Source of the DNA: an uncultured Collinsella sp.
GTDB lineage: Bacteria; Actinomycetota; Coriobacteriia; Coriobacteriales; Coriobacteriaceae
Length of the DNA: 5,541 nt
Direction of reading: 5' to 3'
NCBI GenBank assembly: GCA_900550595.1
Contig: URTB01000101.1
Location: 1-5,541, forward strand
The notes under the pieces are model-generated. The model had not been told where the DNA came from, did no database searches, and was given only the letters and a program-made list of their open reading frames with translations. A program made the position numbers and the translations under genes. This document shows, piece after piece, positions 1 to 4,200 of this stretch; the first letter of the stretch is position 1, and the number at the start of each line of letters is the position of its first letter.

Positions 1-26
1 GGCACCGATAACTTATATATCAACGC

Positions 27-60
27 AATAAACCCGAGCGCGAGGGCGTTTGGGTTTATT
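27..60 (+). terminator. Strong stem-loop ahead of ackA1 (upstream terminator or leader hairpin)
   Basis: Arms AATAAACCC (27-35) and GGGTTTATT (52-60) pair perfectly. The stem continues inward through 36-41 with 46-51, including two G-T wobbles, to a GAGG loop, giving about 15 pairs. The 3' arm ends in GGGTTTATTATT, which is U-rich enough for a Rho-independent terminator of a gene left of the window. No upstream gene end can be identified in the 26 bases available. The alternative is a hairpin in the 5' leader of ackA1, because a similar one precedes pta at 4020-4044. The structure is clear; its role is not. Confidence 0.5.
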
Positions 61-113
61 ATTGAAGCGTATGTAACCTGGCGGCGCCACACCGCCTGTT
101 AGTAGGGAGACAC

Positions 114-1292
114 ATGAACGTTCTGGTCGTCAACGCAGGATCTTCGACCCTTAAGTATCAGGTCATCGATACCAAGTCCCACAAGGTGTCCGCAAAGGGC
201 TCCTGCGAGCGCGTCTGCTTTACCGGCGGTACCTTCACCCATGCTGCCAACGGTTCCAAGAAGGTGACCGAGAACATCGAGTTCCCCGACCACAAGGTCG
301 CCATCGAGGTCGTCCTGAAGGACCTCGAGGCCAACGGCGTCAAGATCGAGGGCATCGGCCACCGTATCGTTCAGGGTGGTTGGTACTTTGGCGACTCCTC
401 CCTCGTCGACGAGGACGTCCTCGCCAAGATCCGCGAGGTCGCTCCGCTCGCCCCGCTGCACAATAACCCCGAGGCCAACGTTATCGAGTACTGCCTGGAG
501 CAGTATCCCGACCTGCCCAACGTCACGGTCTACGACACCGCTTTCCACTTCAACATGCCCGAGGTCGCCAAGACTTACGCCCTGCCCAAGGACGTCTGCG
601 ACAAGCTGCACATCCGTAAGTACGGCGCCCACGGCACCAGCTACCGTTACATTTCCAAGAAGGTCGCCGAGATGACCAACGGCGAGGCCCGCAAGGTCGT
701 CGTGTGCCACATCGGCTCCGGCGCTTCCCTGTGCGCTATCGAGGACGGCAAGTGCATGGACACCACCATGGGCCTCACCCCGCTCGACGGCGTCATGATG
801 GGCACCCGCTGCGGCTCCATCGACCCGGCTACCGTGTGTTACCTGCAGCGCGAGGGCGGCTACACCTTCGACGAGGTCGACGAGATGATGAACAAGAAGT
901 CCGGCCTTTTGGCTGTGACCGGTGGCAAGACCAACGACTGCCGCAACGTCGAGGAGCTCGCCGCTGCCGGTGACCCCGAGGCTCAGCTCGCCTTCGATAT
1001 GTTCGTCTACAAGATTGCCGCCAAGGCCGCCGAGATGGCCACTTCCATGTGCGGCATGGACACCCTGGTCTTTACCGCCGGCATCGGCGAGCACGCTCCG
1101 GCTGTCCGCGCTGGCGTGGCCGACCGTCTGGCCTTTATGGGCGTCAAGATGGACCATGCCCGCAACGCCCTGCGCGGCGACGGCGCTTGGTGCCTGTCCG
1201 CCAAGGATTCCAAGGTCAAGATCTTCGTCATCCCCACGGATGAGGAGTTCATGATCGCCTCCGACGTCGAGCGCATCGTCAGCGGCAAGTAA
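114..1292 (+). CDS. ackA: Acetate kinase, first paralog (AckA1)
   Basis: ATP:acetate phosphotransferase of the ASKHA fold, cytoplasmic; it makes acetate and ATP from acetyl phosphate. The protein is 392 residues, near the usual family length of about 400. Visible motifs are the N-terminal phosphate loop NAGSSTLK (7-14), GHRIVQGG (82-89, with the expected Arg84), PLAPLHN (111-117), DTAFH (141-145, Asp141), GAHGTSY (171-177, His173), HIGSGAS (199-205), MGTRCGSIDPA (229-239, Arg232), FTAGIGE (320-326) and PTDEE (374-378). The start is supported by AGGGAG at 104-109, four bases from ATG. Four positions differ from the usual family residue and from AckA2: Thr12 for Ser, Tyr177 for His, Ser202 for Asn and His327 for Asn. 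Codon use is strongly biased to C-ending codons and AAG, suggesting high expression. A terminator follows. A propionate or other short-chain acyl kinase role is possible; membership of the acetokinase family is secure. Confidence 0.95.
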   Translation: MNVLVVNAGSSTLKYQVIDTKSHKVSAKGSCERVCFTGGTFTHAANGSKKVTENIEFPDHKVAIEVVLKDLEANGVKIEGIGHRIVQGGWYFGDSSLVDEDVLAKIREVAPLAPLHNNPEANVIEYCLEQYPDLPNVTVYDTAFHFNMPEVAKTYALPKDVCDKLHIRKYGAHGTSYRYISKKVAEMTNGEARKVVVCHIGSGASLCAIEDGKCMDTTMGLTPLDGVMMGTRCGSIDPATVCYLQREGGYTFDEVDEMMNKKSGLLAVTGGKTNDCRNVEELAAAGDPEAQLAFDMFVYKIAAKAAEMATSMCGMDTLVFTAGIGEHAPAVRAGVADRLAFMGVKMDHARNALRGDGAWCLSAKDSKVKIFVIPTDEEFMIASDVERIVSGK

Positions 1293-1305
1293 TTGATACA
1301 AGGGG

Positions 1306-1343
1306 AGGGGACTGGATGGCATTGTGCCGTTCAGCCCCCTTTT
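1306..1343 (+). terminator. Rho-independent terminator of ackA1
   Basis: The stem runs from 1306 to 1321 against 1325 to 1340, with a three-base TTG loop, one A-C mismatch (1311/1335) and two G-T wobbles. The outer stem is GGGG with CCCC and is followed by TTTT at 1340-1343. It begins 14 bases after the ackA1 stop codon. It implies that ackA2 needs its own promoter for most of its expression. Confidence 0.85.
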
Positions 1344-1363
1344 ATGCTCTTTGGGCGAAGAGA

Positions 1364-1392
1364 TTAATAGATATTTATTGAATTCTGATAAC
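1364..1392 (+). promoter_or_regulatory. Candidate promoter for ackA2
   Basis: TTAATA (1364-1369) and GATAAC (1387-1392) are separated by 17 bases, each matching four of six positions of the sigma-70 consensus. The region between the ackA1 terminator and ackA2 is distinctly AT-rich compared with the flanking genes. The 8-mer GATAACTT also occurs at 7-14 upstream of ackA1, which weakly supports a promoter role. No better-spaced pair was found in the gap. This is a consensus-based guess. Confidence 0.3.
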
Positions 1393-1404
1393 TTCTTATT
1401 AAGG

Positions 1405-1436
1405 GTACGGCCGCCTTATAGGTTTGCCGACCGTAC
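1405..1436. repeat. Inverted repeat in the ackA2 leader
   Basis: GTACGGCCG (1405-1413) is the reverse complement of CGACCGTAC (1428-1436) at eight of nine positions, with a 14-base spacer containing TTATAGG. It lies 20 bases before the ackA2 start and just downstream of the candidate promoter. It could act as a protein-binding operator or an RNA hairpin in the leader. No T-run follows, so it is not a terminator. Confidence 0.4.
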
Positions 1437-1456
1437 TGTAATCACGAAGGAGTCTC

Positions 1457-2635
1457 ATGAACGTACTTGTTGTCAACGCCGGCAGCTCAAGCCTTAAATA
1501 TCAGCTTTTGGATACCGATACCCGCGAGGTTTTCGCCAAGGGCAACTGCGAGCGTATCGGATCGGACATGGGCATCTTCGGCCACTCCGAGAACGGTGGC
1601 GCCAAGCAGACCGAGGAGGTTCCTTTCCCCGATCATCGCTCTGCTATCGCTCGTGTGCTCGAGGAGCTCGAGAAGACCGACTTTACGATTGATGGCATTG
1701 GGCATCGCATCGTTCAGGGCGGCTGGCACTTCGATGATTCCGCGGTCGTCGACGACGAGGTCATGGCCAAGATTCTCGAGGTAGCCCCCTTGGCTCCGCT
1801 GCACAACTACGGCGAGGCCGCGGCGATTGAGTATTGCCGTGAGAAGTATCCTGAGCTGCCCAACGTCGCCGTTTTCGACACCTCGTTCCACATGACCATG
1901 CCCGAGGTCGCCTACACCTACGCCCTGCCCAAGGACGTGTGCGACAAGTACCACGTGCGCAAGTACGGCGCGCACGGAACGAGCCACCGCTACGAGTGGA
2001 TGATGGCCAAGGAGATCCTTGGCTCGCGTTGCCACCGCCTGCTCTCGTGCCATTTGGGCAACGGCGCTTCGCTCGCCGCCATCGAGGACGGCGTGTGCCG
2101 CGACACCACGATGGGGCTCACGCCGCTTGACGGCCTGATGATGGGAACCCGCTGCGGCTCCATCGACCCGGCTACCGTGTGCTACCTGCAGCGTGAGGGC
2201 GGCTACAGCTACCAGGAAGTCGACGACATGATGAACAAGCAGTCTGGTCTGCTTGCTATCTCGGGTATCTCCAACGACGCCCGCGACATCCGCACGCGCG
2301 CCTCCGAGGGCGACGAGCGCTGCCTGCTCGCCTTCGATATGTTCGCCTACAAGGCCATGCAGCAGGCCGGCTCCATGATCGCTTCCATGGCGGGCGTGGA
2401 CACCATCACCTTTACCGCCGGCATCGGCGAGAACGACTGGTCGATCCGCAAGGCCTTCTGCGACTGCTTTGAGTGGCTGGGCGTGCGCATCGACAACAAC
2501 AAGAACCGCGAGGCCGTGGGCAACGGGCCGCAGGTCATCAGCGCCGCCGGTTCCGCCGTCACGGTCATGGTCATCCCCACCGACGAGGAATACATGATCG
2601 CCCACGACGTCGAGCGTCTGACCAAGAACAACTAA
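1457..2635 (+). CDS. ackA: Acetate kinase, second paralog (AckA2)
   Basis: Second complete acetokinase-family enzyme of 392 residues, catalysing acetyl phosphate + ADP = acetate + ATP in the cytoplasm. It keeps the family residues changed in AckA1: NAGSSSLK (7-14, Ser12), GAHGTSH (171-177, His177), HLGNGAS (199-205, Asn202) and GIGEN (322-326). Other motifs are GHRIVQGG (Arg84), DTSFH (Asp141), MGTRCGSIDPA (Arg232) and PTDEE near the C-terminus. AAGGAG at 1447-1452, four bases before ATG, fixes the start. By hand alignment it is about 59% identical to AckA1, with one small gap near residue 271. Codon use is more mixed than in ackA1 (more T- and G-ending codons), suggesting lower expression. 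It has its own upstream region and terminator. Tandem duplication with divergence is the likely origin. Acetate is the most probable substrate, but the sequence alone does not exclude propionate. Confidence 0.95.
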   Translation: MNVLVVNAGSSSLKYQLLDTDTREVFAKGNCERIGSDMGIFGHSENGGAKQTEEVPFPDHRSAIARVLEELEKTDFTIDGIGHRIVQGGWHFDDSAVVDDEVMAKILEVAPLAPLHNYGEAAAIEYCREKYPELPNVAVFDTSFHMTMPEVAYTYALPKDVCDKYHVRKYGAHGTSHRYEWMMAKEILGSRCHRLLSCHLGNGASLAAIEDGVCRDTTMGLTPLDGLMMGTRCGSIDPATVCYLQREGGYSYQEVDDMMNKQSGLLAISGISNDARDIRTRASEGDERCLLAFDMFAYKAMQQAGSMIASMAGVDTITFTAGIGENDWSIRKAFCDCFEWLGVRIDNNKNREAVGNGPQVISAAGSAVTVMVIPTDEEYMIAHDVERLTKNN

Positions 2636-2657
2636 CGCACTCGTTTGCATGTAAACG

Positions 2658-2693
2658 AAAGGCCTCCAGAGCAACAGCTCCGGAGGCCTTTTT
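2658..2693 (+). terminator. Rho-independent terminator of ackA2
   Basis: AAAGGCCTCC (2658-2667) pairs perfectly with GGAGGCCTTT (2682-2691). After an A-C mismatch the stem continues as GAGC (2669-2672) with GCTC (2677-2680) around an AACA loop. T-run TTTTT covers 2689-2693. It starts 23 bases after the ackA2 stop. The A-run on the 5' side would let it also work on the opposite strand against read-through from pta. Confidence 0.93.
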
Positions 2694-2842
2694 ACTAGCA
2701 TACGGAAATTCCAGTCCCAAAGTGATCATCGCCGGCAACGCCCGCACTTTCAGCAACGACACCCATCCGTTCAGATTTTTCAGACCCAGCTCGTAGCCAA
2801 GCCGCCGTCCACCCCAGATACCCTGATTACTACGTAGTGGTA
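2694..2842. other. Unassigned intergenic stretch between ackA2 terminator and palindrome
   Basis: No credible gene is seen here. A - strand frame stays open across this stretch but starts inside the palindrome (ATG at 2933), has no Shine-Dalgarno sequence, and runs back through the ackA2 terminator into the ackA2 coding sequence. The only distinct motif is the perfect 10-base palindrome ACTACGTAGT at 2829-2838. The stretch is long for a gap between two terminated convergent genes, so it may be a remnant gene or an intergenic element. Nothing further can be assigned. Confidence 0.4.
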
Positions 2843-2973
2843 GAAGGCCGTACGGGCTAACCCCTGAAAACACTCCGCAGACCAGAAACGCCCCCGTTCG
2901 CAGCTCCGAAGGAGCAGAACGGGGGCGTTTCATTGGTCGAGGACGTTTTCAGGGGTTAGCCCGTACGGCCTTC
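2843..2973. repeat. 131-base nested palindrome with perfect 29-base arms
   Basis: Bases 2843-2871 are the exact reverse complement of 2945-2973. Between these arms lies a second hairpin at 2880-2938. Together they can fold into one long stem: 29 pairs, an internal loop, 5 pairs, a two-base bulge, 15 pairs, a small loop, then GCTCC with GGAGC around GAA. Each outer arm itself contains the self-complementary CCGTACGG (2848-2855 and 2961-2968). The right arm ends 15 bases from the pta stop codon. No target-site duplication is visible at the ends. It could be an elaborate bidirectional terminator or a small non-autonomous repeat element. Confidence 0.9.
2880..2938 (-). terminator. Likely pta terminator (bidirectional) in the palindrome core
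   Basis: GAAACGCCCCCGTTC (2885-2899) pairs perfectly with GAACGGGGGCGTTTC (2917-2931). It is extended by GACCA (2880-2884) with TGGTC (2934-2938) across a two-base bulge, and capped by GCTCC-GAA-GGAGC (2903-2915). It lies about 50 bases past the pta stop on the - strand. The downstream tract on either strand is short (CGTTTC followed by TGG or ATTGG), so termination would depend mainly on the very stable stem. It can act on transcripts from both sides. Confidence 0.7.
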
Positions 2974-2988
2974 GGGCGAGTACGTCCG

Positions 2989-3969
2989 CTACTCAGCCAT
3001 CTGAGCCTGGACGGCGGTGATGGCCACGACACCCACGATGTCGTCGGCAGAGCAGCCGCGCGAAAGGTCGTTGACCGGCTTGGCGATGCCCTGCAGGATG
3101 GGGCCGTAGGCGTCAGCACCGGCGAAGCGCTGGACCAGCTTGTAGCCGATGTTGCCGGCCTCGAGGTCGGGGAACACGAGCACGTTGGCCTTACCGGCAA
3201 CGGAGGAACCAGGAGCCTTGAGCTGGGCGACGGTGGGGACGATGGCGGCGTCGAGCTGCAGGTCGCCATCGATGGCGAGCTCGGGAGCCTTCTCGTGGCA
3301 GAACTTCACGGCCTCCTGGACCTTCTTGGCGACCTCGCCGCCGGCGGAGCCCATGGTGGAGTAGGAGAGCATGGCCACGTGCGGCTCAACGTTGCCCATG
3401 AAGGTGGACCAGGAGTGAGCGGAGGCGATGGCGATCTCGGAGAGCTCGTCGGAGGACGGGTTGATGTTGAGGCCGCAGTCGGCGAAGATCAGCGTGCCGT
3501 CGGTGCCGAACTGCGGGGTGTCGGTGCACATCACGAAGAAGGCCGAGACCAGCTTGGTGCCCGGGGCGGTCTTGAGGATCTGAAGCGCAGGGCGCAGGGT
3601 GTCGGCGGTGGAGTGGCAGGCGCCGGAGACCAGGCCGTCGGCGTCGCCCATCTTGACCATCATGGTGCCAAAGTAGGTAGCGTCCATCACCTGGGCGCGA
3701 GCCTGCTCGATGGTGACGCCCTTCTTGGCGCGGAGCTCGGCAAACTTCTGCGCGTACTCCTCGTGCTTCTCGGCATTACGCGGGTCGATGACGGTAGCGC
3801 CGGGAACGTTGATCTCGTCGGGGTTGCCCAGGATGACGATCTTTGCCAGGCCCTCATCGATGATCTTGGTGGCTGCGACGATGGTGCGCGGATCCTCGCC
3901 CTCGGGCAGGACGATCGTCTTGAGGTCAGCCTTGGCGGCAGACTTCATACGGTTTAGGAAATCGCTCAT
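2989..3969 (-). CDS. pta: Phosphate acetyltransferase (phosphotransacetylase)
   Basis: Cytoplasmic enzyme that exchanges CoA and phosphate on acetyl groups (acetyl-CoA + Pi = acetyl phosphate + CoA), supplying the acetate kinases encoded alongside. The protein is 326 residues, typical of the short Pta form that has only the catalytic domain. Motifs in order are TIVLPEGEDPR (18-28), VSGACHSTADTLRPAL (114-129, Arg126), FADCGLNINPS (162-172), MLSYSTMGSAG (200-210), GKANVLVFPDLEAGNIGYKL (259-278) and the C-terminal active-site block NDLSRGCSADDIV (300-312). In that block Ser303, Arg304, Cys306 and Asp310 match the catalytic and CoA-binding residues known from the Methanosarcina enzyme. TAAGGAG lies four bases before the ATG (complement of 3974-3980). 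It is convergent with ackA2 rather than in the common pta-ackA operon, and divergent from glf. Confidence 0.97.
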   Translation of the reverse strand: MSDFLNRMKSAAKADLKTIVLPEGEDPRTIVAATKIIDEGLAKIVILGNPDEINVPGATVIDPRNAEKHEEYAQKFAELRAKKGVTIEQARAQVMDATYFGTMMVKMGDADGLVSGACHSTADTLRPALQILKTAPGTKLVSAFFVMCTDTPQFGTDGTLIFADCGLNINPSSDELSEIAIASAHSWSTFMGNVEPHVAMLSYSTMGSAGGEVAKKVQEAVKFCHEKAPELAIDGDLQLDAAIVPTVAQLKAPGSSVAGKANVLVFPDLEAGNIGYKLVQRFAGADAYGPILQGIAKPVNDLSRGCSADDIVGVVAITAVQAQMAE

Positions 3970-4019
3970 GTTACTCCTTACAAGCGTTTCGCTAAGCTCC
4001 AGGCGCCCGGCTGCTCACG

Positions 4020-4044
4020 AATAAACCCGCTGCTAGCGGGTTTA
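4020..4044 (-). promoter_or_regulatory. Hairpin in the pta upstream leader
   Basis: TAAACCCGCT (4022-4031) pairs perfectly with AGCGGGTTTA (4035-4044) around a three-base loop. Read toward pta the 3' arm is GGGTTTATT, ending 50 bases before the start codon. This is terminator-like, but no protein gene ends here because pta and glf diverge, so it cannot be an ordinary gene terminator. A leader hairpin or attenuator of pta, or the end of an unseen small transcript, are the options. The structure is certain; its role is open. Confidence 0.55.
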
Positions 4045-4096
4045 CCTTTCAATTATGTACGCCGCGGTGCTTGAGCTTTCCTTGTGTGGCAAGCTC

Positions 4097-4102
4097 ATTA
4101 TA
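4097..4102 (-). promoter_or_regulatory. Candidate -10 box toward pta
   Basis: On the - strand this reads TATAAT, a perfect -10 hexamer. With a 17-base spacer the -35 position reads GTGATT (complement of 4120-4125), which keeps the TGA core only. A start here would give a pta leader of about 120 bases that includes the hairpin at 4020-4044. A competing -10 is CATAAT (complement of 4052-4057), which would start transcription right at that hairpin. Confidence 0.4.
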
Positions 4103-4116
4103 GGACGCATTAGCGC

Positions 4117-4122
4117 TATAAT
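4117..4122 (+). promoter_or_regulatory. Candidate -10 box toward glf
   Basis: Perfect TATAAT hexamer on the + strand. The -35 region (CTCATT at 4094-4099 with a 17-base spacer) is poor and overlaps the opposite-strand -10 box. Transcription would start near 4129, giving a glf leader of about 70 bases that contains both inverted repeats at 4139-4186. The weak -35 suggests the promoter may need an activator. Confidence 0.45.
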
Positions 4123-4138
4123 CACTCTGATAAATATG

Positions 4139-4157
4139 TCTCGAAGAATGTTCGAGA
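4139..4157. promoter_or_regulatory. Operator-like inverted repeat upstream of glf
   Basis: TCTCGAA (4139-4145) and TTCGAGA (4151-4157) are perfect reverse complements around the five-base centre GAATG. The repeat lies just downstream of the expected glf transcription start. That position suits a repressor site or a leader hairpin. The 19-base length with 7-base half-sites is typical of a dimeric regulator. The cognate protein cannot be named from the sequence. Confidence 0.5.
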
Positions 4158-4186
4158 AAAGCCCAGCTAACGAGCCCGTGGCTTTT
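4157..4186 (+). promoter_or_regulatory. Second leader inverted repeat, ending just before the glf ribosome site
   Basis: AAAAGCC (4157-4163) is the perfect complement of GGCTTTT (4180-4186), with a 16-base loop. It shares base 4157 with the preceding repeat and stops three bases before the AAGGAG of glf. The 3' arm resembles a weak terminator tail. The stem is short and the loop long, so an RNA switch or attenuator is possible but unproven. Confidence 0.35.
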
Positions 4187-4189
4187 GAC

Positions 4190-4195
4190 AAGGAG
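4190..4195 (+). promoter_or_regulatory. Ribosome binding site deciding the glf start
   Basis: AAGGAG lies five bases before the ATG at 4201. This favours the 400-residue form over an internal ATG at 4252, which would begin directly at the FAD-binding strand and has no comparable Shine-Dalgarno sequence before it. Confidence 0.85.
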
Positions 4196-4200
4196 TATCG

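Noticed and set aside
7..20. AT-rich GATAACTTATATAT as the ackA1 promoter
   Set aside because: A -10 box is plausible and GATAACTT recurs upstream of ackA2, but the -35 position would fall outside the window, so it cannot be judged and is not listed as a feature.
99..1322. Long - strand open frame antisense to ackA1, and similar ones antisense to ackA2, pta and glf
   Set aside because: They mirror the real genes, have low-complexity Gly/Asp/Val/Leu-rich translations produced by biased GC-rich codons, and lack family motifs. The sense genes are unmistakable.
2642..2657. Near-palindrome CGTTTGCATGTAAACG after the ackA2 stop
   Set aside because: The stem is only five pairs plus one wobble, with a four-base loop, directly before a much stronger terminator. 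No separate role is supportable.
2571..2933. 120-codon - strand open frame covering the ackA2-pta gap
   Set aside because: It has no Shine-Dalgarno sequence, starts inside a palindrome, crosses the ackA2 terminator and ends within ackA2 coding sequence. It is kept only as a question about the spacer's origin.
1405..2968. CCGTAC/GTACGG recurring in the ackA2 leader repeat and in the palindrome arms as a possible common regulator motif
   Set aside because: The same hexamer also occurs inside glf coding sequence near 5022, so recurrence at this length is explained by chance in a GC-rich window.
2843..2973. Palindrome as an insertion sequence or a transposon end pair
   Set aside because: There is no transposase between or beside the arms and no target-site duplication at the flanks, so only a non-autonomous repeat or terminator reading remains.
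4142..4154. CGAAGAATGTTCG read as an SOS (LexA) box upstream of glf
   Set aside because: The Gram-positive-type box is built on GAAC with a four-base spacer to GTTC. This repeat has an odd-length centre and lacks the GAAC half, so a LexA site is not supported.
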